Positions 34,501 through 42,508 of a DNA stretch of 64,000 nt are shown in pieces (positions within the stretch are counted from its first letter, which is position 1; each line of letters begins with the position of its first letter). A program made the position numbers and the translations under genes. This DNA is from Streblospio benedicti (taxonomy: Eukaryota; Annelida; Polychaeta; Spionida; Spionidae), in the NCBI GenBank assembly GCA_019095985.1, contig CM032668.1, forward strand, positions 16,406,158-16,470,157. The letters run 5' to 3'. Under the pieces are notes generated by a model that made no database searches, was not told the origin of the DNA, and saw nothing but the letters and a program-made list of their open reading frames with translations.

Positions 34501-37500
34501 GTTGTTCTGTCTATTGTATTATAATATCTAATCACAAAAATTGTTCAAAAATTGTTCAAAAATGTTTTTGAACAATTTTTGTGATTAGATATTATAATAG
34601 CATAGAAAGAACAACATAAAATAAAAAATCTTTCAAGAATATTTAGAGATGTTCAGGCATCGAAATCGACACTTGCATTCTGTCAACTTGATGGTTGGTT
34701 TCACTCTTAATACACCACTGAATAATTTGAGTAGTTGCAAAACGTTGCCAAATGAAATTGACACCATGACCAAAACATGCATACATGTAGATTGGAAAAT
34801 TGTCATCAGAAATTAGAGCCAAACATTTCGCCTTTGGCGACCTTTCGCCAACGCTATCAAAATTTAATTTCTATCCTTCGCCATTCAAGCTCCCTCCTTC
34901 AGAATGATCATCCGTTACAACTTACTCTTGCAGAGCTTTCAAAATGCTGATTCATTATAACTTTATGCTTTCAAAAGCATATTCCATGCTCGCTTCTGTT
35001 TACACATTGTAAAAGCTGTTTTGAGTGTGTTCGAAAATGCACAAGCGAGCTATTACGTGTGCTATCTAACGTTATTCCGATATTGTGGTTTTAAACATTT
35101 CACATTGATACACTGAAGATATACTGAACACCTACGTTGATGTTGGTGTCAAATACATTACATTATGTACAAATTTTCTCTGCTGTTTGAATGATATCAA
35201 ACTAACGTCAAATAGATGCTATAATGAATACCCATGTTGGTCCTTCAATCTTCAATCTTTATTTCCGAAAGGGCCGATGGCCGTACAGGAAATTTTATGC
35301 ATTTGTGACATACCATGTACATGAATTAATTGTAAACAAGTGCAATAGAAAACAAACAAACAAACAATTACAGTGAATTAGAAAAACAGCAAAAAAAGAA
35401 CAAAACAAACAATAACAATAACAACATTTCTGATGAATATAGTACTAAACAAGAGTCCAGGTATTACATACTTTCTCCCAATGTAAAGGGGTCATCCATA
35501 TTACTGACTTCGCTTTAAAAAATTTCAATGGATCCTGCATCTAATATTTGTATAGGAAGCATATTCCATATACGAATGGTACTACAATAGTCTCTCACCC
35601 ATGAGACTGTGGCGAGCGCCTGTCTCACCCGCCGCGCTGTCTTGTCCACGTGCGTGCGGCGCTGGATTGGCTCGTTACAACTCTGAAACACGCAACACAT
35701 ACAGTACAAATTGCGAATAAGTGTACCCCCAAACCGTAAATGGAACTGCACAAATTTGCAGTCTCACACCACTAAATTGCAATTTCTTCTTTGCAATCGC
35801 GGTTAATTGCAGCCATTTGCAAATTCAATATTTTCCAAGAACTAAGCGAATTCTGGCGGAGGATCATGAACCGTTGCAATGTTACTTCCCCGCAAATATC
35901 AATTTGCGAAAGATATGCAATCACGCGAATGATATGAAATCACCCGCAAACATGCAAAGTAGATTGCAAATCAGATATGTAATTTGTGAATAAATCTCAA
36001 AATTGCAAAAGGGGTACACTAATTCCAAACTTCTACTGTGTCTAGCACCAATCGCACTGTTCGGCCATGCACACAATCCATGAATTCTACGTATGACGTA
36101 AACTCCCTGTTATAGAGGTCACCAAATTTCATGTCATACGTAAGATTCACAGTTTATGTGTACGACCGGTTTTAGCGATTGGTGATCTACACATTGAAAT
36201 CAATATCTGTATCTGTATATTTTCCCGCAAACTCCAGATTGGATATCGCGCGGAAGTGGCCAGGGCCACTTGATATAGTTAAATGGAAGCTTAGGGTTGT
36301 AAAACCTGTCTTCAGCTATATCTATCGTTGGTAGAAATATGCTTGCTAAAAAGACGTGTGAGAGAGAGAGAAGTATAAAGACTATTTGTAAAATTCACAA
36401 TAGACTGGCACGCTCATGGATGTCAGATTAATACAGATTCAGCAGTTTTTCTGTAGGCTATTGAGGCTCACATTTGTTTGGAATAAAAATACTGAGCAAC
36501 AAACTGGAGATGATTCTTAAGCGTTTACGAATTCATTGGTGATCGCTTAATTGCACAACAGCCACTCACAAATATTTTATGCATTAAGCAATATGTACTT
36601 ACATATACTGTTTCATGAGATCAGTGATGCAGCCAGGTTTAAATGCACTGGGGCCAATTGGCCCATGAGATTTATAAAAAAGGGCCAACTAAAATTTTGC
36701 CTGGGCCAGAGCAAGCGACGAAGACATTCAATGTATTATATTAAAAGTAATGTATATATTTTTGTCGAATGAATATATTTTGCACTATTAAAAAATACCA
36801 ATATTTATATAATAACAACAGACACATTTCATTTGATAGAAATTTAATATCAACTATGTTTTTAATAGATGAAAGCTTTTCTAATTTGTGTAAATGAACT
36901 AACCATACCGTTACAAACAGCTGATTGTGAGCAAATGTTTTTGATTTTGAAAAGGAACAGACTATAGATAGATCTACCGAAATAATCTACAATGAGACGT
37001 CTTTTCATGGTTAAAAGATTGGATTCACAAAAAAAAAATAGATAGAAATCGCTAGCACGCTATCGGTGACATACCAAAAATACACAACGCGAACGCCTAC
37101 TACTGCAGAAGCATTTACCAAACAGAGATCGATTCCCGATAATGAAACACAACTGATTGCGTTGTGAAAGACTCCTAGAAAGGCGGCACAGTGAAATAAA
37201 ACGACAATAACGTATGTAACTTTATCTGCGTAGTATGCATGTCCGTGGTAAACAAACAAATGCATTTCAGAAGTCGATTTTGATAATAAAAACCCGCAAA
37301 CAGGTCATAAAAACGCGCCAGTTTTTTTCTTTTTGCGCAAGTCTTGGCCCTCTACATTTCTAAATCAGCGCCAAACCTCTATATTTCGCGGGGATCCCCC
37401 GATCCCGGCGTCTAGCTGCATCACTGTGAGATACAATTCAGCAAGTGGTTTTAGAGTAATTATGCAATTAAACAATATATGCAATTATCAGATATTATAT

Positions 37501-39397
37501 GTAATTAGTGATATCATTAACATTTGACAGAGCAATTTAAAATTCTATTTTCCAAATTTGATAAAATAATGTGGATGCACCTTTGATAAACGATTACCAA
37601 ATGGTAAGTTAAATTTGTAATGTCTCCTCACCCCCTCATAAGCCAGCCGCGCCAGCCTGTCAGACTGCAATGCTTTAGCCACCCGGTTAAACAGCCTGTT
37701 CTGCTGCATGCTCCACCCAGCTCTAAAACACAAACAAGCAGACGCACTTGAACTTGAGAAATAAATTACTGTCACAAACTTTACACTGATAAAATCATGA
37801 GGATGACCTACAAATGCCAATTAAAAATGTAATATGTGCTTGTTTGTAAGCTGCACGTATATTCTTATGTCTACACTAGTTGTAGAGCAATCAATCAAAA
37901 AAAATTGGGCCCTCAGATTTGTAATGAGATTGATATTCATAAAATAACATTGACAGTGCCAGGAAAGAGTGGAAAAGCGCTACTAGCTAGCAGGATAAGT
38001 AACACGCAATGAAATAAGTATTTCCATGAAAAATCCACACATCCCGCTCAAAAATCCAAAGCACACAAGTGCGGCGTAATTTAAACATATCTTATTTCAA
38101 AGATGAAAAATGATTCGGCATGGCAAAATGGGAATTAAGCCCAAAATCATCTTGAGTTATATTTGTACTTTTGAAGCAATATCTTGAAGCTGCCTGAAGC
38201 TTTCGGCCATCTTCGCATGGCCTTTTTCCCACAGTGCACTAGCGCAACTAGTGCACTGTGGGGAAAAGGCCACGTGAAGATGGCCGAAAGCTTCAGGTGA
38301 GCTTCAAAATATTGCTTTAAAAGTACAAGTATAACTCAAGATGATTAACACAACTTGAACAAATGAATAGCCAACATATAAGTCCAAAATGCTTAATTGT
38401 AACCACTAGAGCGGTCTGCTGCCCACCTGGTGATGCGCTCCTCCCAGTCGTCGGACACCTCCTCAGACCGGGCGAACAGCACGTGGCGCTCGCACTCGTT
38501 CATCACGTGCCGAGCCTTGGCCATGTCATACGCGGACTGCTTGATGCTGTCGTCGCCGACCACATCAACTACAGCGTCGTGTTCACTGGAAAACATTGCA
38601 ATATATTGCCGCCCCTGTAAGTGACCATAACAAAAACAAACGATTTGAGTAACTGTAATTTGTTTAAAATTTAGCACTGTAAGTGACCATAATAAAAAAA
38701 GAACGCTGCCAAACAATTTGAGTGATTGCAATTTGTTTGAAATTTAGATACTAGCGCGCAGTAGTGGATATTTTACATGGCAGTGTATAGTGTTGGTGCA
38801 CACACACACACCACAACAAAAGCTTTATATAGTCTATAAATAGTTTATTTCCACTCTATTATAACAGCTACAAGCTGCGTACGGTGCGTTTCTTTCAGCC
38901 GTCTGATTTCGTGGAAATTTCGCCATGAAGAGCATTCGCATGGGTTTGGCGTTGCTGGCATCGGGGTGAGCGCTCCAGGGCTTGGCATAGCTGTGGTCCT
39001 GGATCACAAGATCCACCTCGGGTTCGCCAGCGCCTAGAATGCCAAGATTAAAAATTACATTTTGAAGTAAATATATGTGAATGAGTTATATATAAATGTA
39101 AAGTCTACTATAAATGACCTGACGTAACAATTTCGATCAATTCTTATTGCATATCAAAACGTGCAAAACAGTTAAATAATAAAAGATGTCATTTGCCAAC
39201 ATTAAATTTCATTTGAATCCATGCAGATAAATCGATGCAGTTTTACCAGAAATCTGATGAAGAAATGAAGCCCTTCTGGGAGTAGCCTCGGCTGGCTGAT
39301 GTGATTGTGTTGGATTCCCGGCCTGCTGTTGCATGAATGACTGAGAGAAATTGAGCTGTGGATAGGCTGCCTGTAAGCTAGACAGCGCATGCGTCAT
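17524..39397 (-). CDS. KANSL3: KAT8 regulatory NSL complex subunit 3 (KANSL3)
   Basis: KANSL3 is a nuclear scaffold subunit of the NSL complex, which carries the acetyltransferase KAT8/MOF and acetylates histone H4 at promoters. Eighteen minus-strand exons were placed with agreeing phases. Diagnostic stretches are [56 protein letters not shown]...[20 protein letters not shown] and [17 protein letters not shown]. The alpha/beta-hydrolase-like core spans exons 8-12. Its nucleophile elbow reads GWHIG, without the serine of active hydrolases, as in the vertebrate protein (GWNTG), so it should be non-catalytic. The C-terminal exons are basic then Ser/Gly/Ala-rich. The ATG at 39397 follows an acceptor (TTTCAG|CGGCAAACATG), so a 5' non-coding exon lies upstream and was not found. 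The 3' end continues across the gap. Confidence 0.95.
18484..18654 (-). CDS. KANSL3: KANSL3 exon 17
   Basis: GTTACAG|TGAAACGG to CTCACTG|GTAGGC. The G from exon 16 gives valine, then [20 protein letters not shown] and [20 protein letters not shown]. The basic stretch may be a nuclear localisation signal (inference). Confidence 0.82.
19517..19567. repeat. ATT microsatellite
   Basis: Seventeen or so uninterrupted ATT units. Confidence 0.95.
20102..20482. mobile_element. TA-flanked MITE, second copy
   Basis: Same family as 14336-14702. Ends GAGCACCTCACACCC and GGGTGTGCACTGCTC; TA on both sides. Lies inside KANSL3 intron 16. Confidence 0.72.
20490..21438. other. Intron DNA, no gene seen
   Basis: AT-rich. 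Two diverged blocks near 20810-20950 and 21010-21130 resemble each other (a T-run, then TAGGAATA... and TTTCAA(G/C)GCA), suggesting an old local duplication. Confidence 0.35.
21440..21835 (+). repeat. LINE/SINE-like fragment and T-run
   Basis: A T-run at 21439-21468 and a tail with CACAAATAAAGAAAATTATT then TTCAATTCAA repeats. No coding content. Confidence 0.4.
22007..22504 (-). pseudogene. hAT transposase end fused to a LINE fragment
   Basis: One open frame of 165 codons. Residues about 30-50 read [17 protein letters not shown], the C-terminal dimerisation motif of hAT transposases. Directly after, [20 protein letters not shown] then [20 protein letters not shown] is the zinc-binding zf-RVT end of a LINE ORF2 (CX2CX6HX4C). 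The two families do not belong together, so a LINE piece has landed in or beside a hAT gene in frame. Both are truncated; a working protein is unlikely. Confidence 0.65.
22505..23890. other. KANSL3 intron 16, no exon seen
   Basis: Part of the 5.2-kb intron between 18655 and 23896. Nothing coding or structured was recognised. Confidence 0.4.
23897..23986 (-). CDS. KANSL3: KANSL3 exon 16
   Basis: CAATCAG|GGTTGG to AATGCAG|GTTTGT. With the G from exon 15 it reads [20 protein letters not shown] and [10 protein letters not shown]. Phases agree on both sides. The acceptor has a poor pyrimidine tract. Confidence 0.75.
24306..24375 (-). CDS. KANSL3: KANSL3 exon 15
   Basis: TTACAG|TTTCCA to TTCTACG|GTGATC. 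Encodes [20 protein letters not shown] then NFY plus one base. Confidence 0.82.
25041..25088 (-). CDS. KANSL3: KANSL3 exon 14
   Basis: TTTCAG|GCGATC to GGTGAG|GTGGGT, 16 codons, [17 protein letters not shown] second donor five bases earlier (GGTG|GTGAGG) exists, but only this one keeps phase 0 for exon 15. Confidence 0.8.
25229..25420. repeat. Fragment related to the CAGGGTC transposon, internally doubled
   Basis: GGATTAGGCAC(T)(T/C)G and GTAGAAATTTGTCAATTTTT occur twice 75 bases apart, and the block closes with CACCTAATCCTGACTGG. Left end GGATTAGG and right end CCTAATCC are inverted as in the intact copies. Confidence 0.5.
25713..25850 (-). CDS. KANSL3: KANSL3 exon 13
   Basis: GTTTCAG|GATGAG to ATGAAG|GTAATG, 46 codons, phase 0 at both ends. 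Encodes [20 protein letters not shown] then a basic stretch [15 protein letters not shown]. Human DEIVDFLTGVL aligns to the start. Confidence 0.93.
26326..26394 (-). CDS. Candidate alternative KANSL3 exon 13'
   Basis: ATTTTTAG|GGTGAAATT opens a frame reading [20 protein letters not shown] then IMI, ending at ATT|GTTAAAA. It lies between exon 12 and exon 13 and resembles the start of exon 13 ([12 protein letters not shown]). With this donor it is 23 codons and phase 0 at both ends, so it could replace exon 13 without a frame change. The donor is weak; an old, decaying duplicate exon is the other reading. Confidence 0.4.
26760..26955. repeat. Old copy of the CAGGGTC-ended transposon
   Basis: CAGCAGGACTAGCAACTTTA, CTACTAGTCCTCCTCA and GAGGAGCGGACTAGTG match the bodies at 44285, 46216 and 47166, but the ends are lost. 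Confidence 0.5.
26986..27205. repeat. Foldback palindrome P1 in KANSL3 intron 12
   Basis: CATTCTTTTTGTTTCTGATT mirrors AATCAGAAACAAAAAGAATG; arms of about 105 bases are almost perfect, centre 27095. The right arm reads TTGATAAG, a perfect stem GAGT-ATATGT-ACTC, then GAAATTT: the clearest hammerhead-like core in the set. Confidence 0.9.
27271..27404 (-). CDS. KANSL3: KANSL3 exon 12
   Basis: GTTGCAG|AGGACC to ATACAG|GTGCGT. Encodes [20 protein letters not shown] and [17 protein letters not shown]. Phase 0 end, joining either DEISDF (25850) or GEIATF (26394). Confidence 0.95.
27672..27834 (-). CDS. KANSL3: KANSL3 exon 11
   Basis: TTTCATAG|GTGTCTCT to GACATCG|GTGAGT, 54 codons plus one base. 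Encodes [20 protein letters not shown] and [20 protein letters not shown]. Confidence 0.95.
27950..28195 (+). repeat. LINE/SINE 3' tail fragment
   Basis: TATAATAAACAAATTTTTGAC followed by TTGACTTGACTTG at the right end, an A/T-rich body upstream. Short terminal tandem repeats of this sort mark non-LTR retrotransposon 3' ends. No coding part remains. Confidence 0.45.
28541..28691. repeat. Foldback palindrome P2 in KANSL3 intron 10
   Basis: TACGCTATATGAAACTAATG mirrors CATTAGTTTCATATAGCGTA without mismatch; stem about 70 bases, centre near 28616. The right arm begins GAGCTGAAAAGCTTTAATAA. Confidence 0.88.
29120..29191 (-). CDS. KANSL3: KANSL3 exon 10 (elbow exon)
   Basis: TTTTCAG|TTGAAAAG to GCTCAT|GTGAGT, 24 codons, phase 0. 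Encodes [20 protein letters not shown] and VAAH. GWHIG replaces the GxSxG of active alpha/beta-hydrolases. Confidence 0.93.
30281..30387 (-). CDS. KANSL3: KANSL3 exon 9
   Basis: CCTGCAG|GCCAGACG to CAAGAG|GTGAGG. Encodes [20 protein letters not shown] and [16 protein letters not shown]. Confidence 0.93.
30444..30520. repeat. Foldback palindrome P3 in KANSL3 intron 8
   Basis: CATCTTGTATTATACTTTT mirrors AAGTATAACTCAAGATG; ACCAATATTTTCAAAATATTGGT at the centre. It shares its outer arms with P9 but lacks the ribozyme-like middle. Confidence 0.8.
31276..31387 (-). CDS. KANSL3: KANSL3 exon 8
   Basis: GTTTGTAG|AAGCGC to TATCTGG|GTAAAT, 37 codons plus one base. Encodes [20 protein letters not shown] and [13 protein letters not shown], the start of the hydrolase-like core. 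Confidence 0.92.
31450..31657. repeat. Foldback palindrome P4 in KANSL3 intron 7
   Basis: GTAGATAGATTTAGAT mirrors ATCTAAATCTATCTAC, and ATTTTACAATATTTCG mirrors CGAAATATTGTAAAAT; centre near 31553. The right arm reads TTATAAGGCGAAATATTG. Confidence 0.82.
31935..32198. repeat. Foldback palindrome P5 in KANSL3 intron 7
   Basis: Outer arms ATAAGATTCTTGAAAT and ATTTCACGAATCTTGTAT, inner arms CTAATGCGGT and ACCGCATTAG, centre near 32067. About 260 bases in all with imperfect pairing. Confidence 0.75.
32250..32392. repeat. Foldback palindrome P6 in KANSL3 intron 7
   Basis: TTCAAAATATTAGTT and AACTAATATTTTGAA pair about 32312. On the minus strand TTGATAAGGACACTG...GAAACATGTTG gives a hammerhead-like layout. 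The right flank CACCGCATTAGA...GCAGCA is shared with P5. Confidence 0.7.
32623..32991. mobile_element. MITE-like element, AGGCCTAGAAAAAAT ends
   Basis: AGGCCTAGAAAAAAT at the left and ATTTTTTCTAGGCCT at the right are inverses, with the further pair GGTAACC and GGTTACC-like GTTACCG inside. C-rich TTACCCCCCCTAACC blocks lie in between. No transposase. The target duplication is unclear. Confidence 0.5.
33223..33354 (-). CDS. KANSL3: KANSL3 exon 7
   Basis: CGCCAG|GTGCCT to AAACCG|GTTTGT, 44 codons, phase 0. Encodes [20 protein letters not shown] and [20 protein letters not shown]. Confidence 0.93.
33389..33545. repeat. Foldback palindrome P7 in KANSL3 intron 6
   Basis: AACAATTATTAAGTCCAAAA and TTTTGGACTT...GTTCTGTT mirror each other about 33467. 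Each arm carries ATTGAAGA(A/T)GC(G/C)AAAATT, a degenerate hammerhead-like layout followed by AATAAAATTT. Confidence 0.8.
33979..34015 (-). pseudogene. Decayed duplicate of the exon 6 end
   Basis: CACCTTGCATTTGAGAGTCT on the plus strand matches 34293-34312 with one change, and the likeness goes on for about 40 bases including the donor GTGAGAC. The copy has an in-frame stop (TAG) and no acceptor, so it is not an exon. Confidence 0.6.
34296..34397 (-). CDS. KANSL3: KANSL3 exon 6
   Basis: CTGCTAG|GAGCCG to TGCAAG|GTGAGAC, 34 codons, phase 0. Encodes [20 protein letters not shown] and [14 protein letters not shown]. Confidence 0.93.
34487..34626. repeat. Foldback palindrome P8 in KANSL3 intron 5
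   Basis: TATTATAATATCTAATCAC mirrors GTGATTAGATATTATAATA; centre near 34556. The flank CATATGGTCTCATTTT resembles the left arm of P5 at 31972. Confidence 0.8.
35247..35592 (-). mobile_element. LINE 3' end fragment
   Basis: Minus-strand translation next to the exon 5 donor reads [20 protein letters not shown], the typical C-terminal end of a non-LTR reverse transcriptase ORF (family form TIRDWNxLP...A.S...F). The 3' end reads GGCCCTTTCGGAAATAAAG followed by GATTGAA repeats, a LINE-type tail. 5'-truncated. The class is CR1/L2/Jockey-like; the exact family is unknown. Confidence 0.7.
35599..35682 (-). CDS. KANSL3: KANSL3 exon 5
   Basis: GTTTCAG|AGTTGTAACG to CTCATGG|GTGAGAG, 28 codons, phase 0. 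Encodes [18 protein letters not shown] and [10 protein letters not shown], matching vertebrate CNEPVLRR...[12 protein letters not shown]. Confidence 0.93.
35702..36039. mobile_element. TA-flanked MITE beside KANSL3 exon 5
   Basis: Begins CAGTACAAATTGCGAATAAG after TA at 35700-35701. The far end is degraded (GGGGTACACTAATTCC...TACTG). The better copy at 58821-59147 lies in the other orientation. It ends 19 bases upstream of the exon 5 splice acceptor. Confidence 0.7.
36050..36390. repeat. Dispersed repeat fragments in KANSL3 intron 4
   Basis: 36050-36170 shares CATGAATTCTACGTATGACG, CTCCCTGT(T/C)ATAGAGGTCAC and neighbours with 43440-43840. 36250-36385 shares GGCCACTTGATA...AAGCTTAGGGTTGT and CTATCGTTGGTAGAAATATG with 2640-2730 and 10620-10700. 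These are mobile-element remnants of unknown class. Confidence 0.5.
37632..37722 (-). CDS. KANSL3: KANSL3 exon 4
   Basis: GTTTTAG|AGCTGG to TGAGGGG|GTGAGG. Encodes [20 protein letters not shown] and [10 protein letters not shown]. Confidence 0.92.
38145..38346. repeat. Foldback palindrome P9 in KANSL3 intron 3
   Basis: AATCATCTTGAGTTATA at the left mirrors TATAACTCAAGATGATT at the right; stem about 95 bases, centre near 38245. Both arms hold TGAAGATGGCCGAAAGCTTC. The outer arms match those of the foldback at 30444-30520. Confidence 0.8.
38427..38585 (-). CDS. KANSL3: KANSL3 exon 3
   Basis: TTTCCAG|TGAACACG to ATCACCAG|GTGGGC. Encodes [12 protein letters not shown]...[17 protein letters not shown]...DDWEERITR. 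Confidence 0.92.
38883..39033 (-). CDS. KANSL3: KANSL3 exon 2
   Basis: TTCTAG|GCGCTGGCG to CGCACC|GTACGC. Encodes [19 protein letters not shown] and [16 protein letters not shown], the most conserved N-terminal block of the family. Confidence 0.92.
39247..39397 (-). CDS. KANSL3: KANSL3 exon with start codon (exon 1 of CDS)
   Basis: Acceptor TTTCAG|CGGCAAAC then ATG at 39395-39397; 50 codons plus one base to ATTTCTG|GTAAAAC. Encodes [19 protein letters not shown]... a Gln/Ser-rich N-terminus. The leftover G joins the GC of the next exon to give glycine. Confidence 0.85.
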
Positions 39398-39547
39398 GTT
39401 TGCCGCTGAAATGTTTAATTAAATATCTGTTGAGTATTTGCTATGGTTTTGTACTTTGTAGTTTCTTTTTTGATGGGGTGGATAGCGGTTGGGGTGGTAG
39501 AACTGAAAGATTTATAAATGTCAGTTTACTCTATATCGAAACTACTA

Positions 39548-39706
39548 TGCCGGCCACCAAAAGAGCAGTGCGTGACGATGATAATAAGACGATTTCTGAC
39601 AGTTTTTTGCCTTATAGGGTGTCTCTGATGAAAATAGATGGTCGGCTGGACCAATTACCTAGAAATAATCGTCGGACATATGCAGAAATTACCTGTCAGC
39701 GCTGAA
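39548..39706 (+). CDS. Small open frame upstream of KANSL3, unknown
   Basis: 53 codons starting MPATKRAVRDDDNKTISDSF and ending RRTYAEITCQR. It lies head to head with KANSL3, 150 bases from its start codon. No family is recognised and no splice partner was found; it may be a relic or chance. Confidence 0.2.
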
Positions 39707-40351
39707 GAACCAACACATTGTGTATTAACTGTAGGGATTATCTTAGCCCTAAACTTGTTGTCAGATATTTGTTGTATATTACTAAGTAGTACATGTATAC
39801 ATAATGCTACAGTACAGGTTCATAGCGAAGGGTTATCTCGGGTTTAAGAGGATATTTGGTTTAAAGTATATTGGATTTATTGTGCAAATAAAAATAACAA
39901 TTAGCATGTTTGTGTTTTTGTACGAATCATTCCATATATTGAGATTGATTAACTGATTGGCACGTTACTACCAATCAGACACCTTCCCTACCCAATTATT
40001 CTTGCATGCAAAAGCACAAGTTTGGTATACACCATTTTTTTAGGAGTATTCATTATACATCATGTATTAACGGTGTAGACGACCATGCCGATAAGCTTAA
40101 TCTTATTCATGAAAGCCAGCTTTAAAATTTGCGTTTTGTTAGTACTGGTACCATGTTAAACTTTTGCCTTACCAGTTGCAACACCTGTTCGAAATATGTA
40201 AGCAGCAGGATGTGTGTGTAAGAAACTTTTAAAAAGATACAACCCTAAAATAACGTAAATGAGGACCTGCTAACATATGTGCTGGATCAGGCATATAGCC
40301 ATTAAAAAAATTGGTTTTAAGTTTCATTAACAGTTTCAATGGTTTCATCTA

Positions 40352-40951
40352 ATGTGCTGACAGCAAGTTCAGAAGTGCACATTTTCAAGCATAACTAAAA
40401 CATGGTAATGAATATCAAAATAAAAAATATAGGAATGAAACGCTATTTTTTTGCCAGATCTACATTGCAATTTTGATTATTCGGCTTGGTTTACATAATA
40501 ATGAACACTTACATGAAAATGGCATTTTTCCAGTGTCTGTGAGAGACAGAGTCAGACATTTTGAACAAGTCAAAATTGGGGATTAGGCACCATGTTTGGA
40601 AGAGCCAAGTTTGTTTATATATTTGATTTGCATATACATTTATGTATCACCAATTATGTGACTACCCTTGTGTATGCAAATCAAAACTATAAACATTGCT
40701 GTTCCAATCATGATATATAATCCCCAATTTTCACTTGTTCAAAATGTCTGACTCTGTCTCTCACAGACACTGGAAAAATGCCATTTTCATGTAAGTGTTC
40801 ATTATTATGTAAACCAAGCCGAATAATCAAAATTGCAATGTAGATCTGGCAAAAAAATAGCGTTTCATTCCTACATTTTTTATTTTGATATTCATTACCA
40901 TTTTTTAGTCATGATTGAAAATGTGCACTTCTGAACTTGCTGTCAGCACAT
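40352..40951. mobile_element. 600-bp palindromic MITE, copy 1
   Basis: Starts ATGTGCTGACAGCAAGTTC and ends with its perfect inverse; the arms pair over almost the whole 600 bp. TA lies outside each end (40350-40351, 40952-40953). A second copy at 56074-56670 has a sequenced empty site. An octamer-like ATTTGCAT/ATGCAAAT sits on each arm near the centre. Non-autonomous, TA-targeting. Confidence 0.88.
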
Positions 40952-41198
40952 TAGTCATAGTCATCATGTGTGGGTTTTGATTTTACAGGTCACTGTAACC
41001 CTGCCTGTTATGTCGCTGCAAACCATAAGGGCAAACAGGCGAGGGTTTTGCAACGGCCGGGTAAAAACAGGCTACAGCTGTTATGGGGATACTTGACAAA
41101 CACAAGACAAGTTACTGTCAAGTAAACACACCATCAGAACAAGACAGACTACTTTTATAAGAGTTTCATTCAAAAAGGACAGGATGTGTGATTATTAA

Positions 41199-42508
41199 GG
41201 TATGGGTCTAGTCCTAAAAATAATTGGAAACCACAATCAGGTCGCTCTTCACAAATACACTCCACATTGGCATTTGTGTTACTCTGCTTCTCTTTCAGCT
41301 AACATAGACAATATATATATAGCGTTTTGAAGAGCAGCAGATAGGGATTCATTTAAAATGTATTTTAACTCACAGCACATATCTTTTATCTTGTACATAA
41401 TATTTTTATCCTTGCACAGTATGGCACACAAAACAATACACTGCCCAGTACGCCTTTGGGCATTTTGGGATTCAAGATTGAAGATTGAAGATTTCAATGT
41501 GATATTGGATATAGCAGCTTTCTGTTGCCATTTAAAGCAGAAATCAAACAAATATTACCCTAGCCAAAATTCACAAACCACTCTCTCTTCAGCCCCCACT
41601 GCGCCAGATACAAGTTTGATCCCCCCATCTAGCATATGACCTTCTGATTCCTCACAACATATTGTAGCATATATCCAAAAATGATTAACTTCTCACCTGT
41701 GGAAAGTTTTTAAATTGATTTTCTGTAAAAAATTGATATATCCATGTGCTTCAGAAAGTGCCAAAATCGGCCCCCAGGTGTCAGATGACGCCCTCAGACA
41801 GGTTCATTTCATGCAAATCAAACTACATCAAAATCATGACAAAATGGGTTTGAATGATCAAAATTGCATGCTCTTTCAGAATCAATATGTACTTTACAAA
41901 TGCCATAGTATACTCAGCTACCCCCCACGGCAAGAAAACAGACTGTTTTAGGTACTATACTGTAGTGTTGGGACGATGATCGACTATAATCGGTGATCAG
42001 TCGTTTGTACCAAACGATTCAGGGCTCAATTAGCGAGGCATAATCGATTGTGTAAATAATTGCTTTTTTTTTCGAACACGATTCAAACTCGTGTATGATC
42101 TATTAGTAACGTTATTCAATCAATCTATTACAAATGCTTGCCAGAAAATAGAAATAACTTACTTATATACACACGCATGTTTCCGTGCGTCAGTGCGCTT
42201 GCTCAGTAGTTCAAATGTCGAGAAAATGAAAGTAAGTTTGCGCCCATAGTTAATGCATCTTATTGTGTAATGTGGTCACGGCGATTAGAGCTCCTATGCC
42301 ACGCGGACCATATTCAAATAGGTGATTACATATAAATATCGTATGAAACGATTAACTCTGATGATCGGTCACTTGGGCCAACTGATTTTAAGTGATGATC
42401 AGTTGTCAAATTCCAACTGATTCCCAACACTACTATACTTAGTAAGTTTGTTTACAAACAAAAACACGTGCGACCACTATTATTTTTAGGACTAGACCCT
42501 TATGTTAG
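41199..42508. mobile_element. DNA transposon, GGGTCTAGTCCTAAAAATAA ends
   Basis: GGTCTAGTCCTAAAAATAAT at the left mirrors ATTATTTTTAGGACTAGACC at the right. A smaller hAT-type MITE (41963-42432) is nested inside. No transposase motif is recognised in the 90-codon minus-strand frame at 41279-41551. The superfamily is undetermined. Confidence 0.55.
41963..42432. mobile_element. hAT-type MITE nested in another element
   Basis: TAGTGTTGGGACGATGATC at the left and CAACTGATTCCCAACACTA at the right; flanks CTATACTG and CTATACTT agree at seven of eight bases, the hAT target length. Related in its ends to the element at 57054-57809. Confidence 0.7.

Noticed and set aside
36551-36772. Small gene near GGGGCCAATTGGCCC
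   Set aside because: The frame has no recognisable content and the palindrome lies in repeat-like intron sequence without other support.
40352-40951. CRISPR-like or microRNA precursor from the strong palindrome
   Set aside because: The symmetry is explained by MITE arms; a second copy with TA duplications shows it is a transposon.
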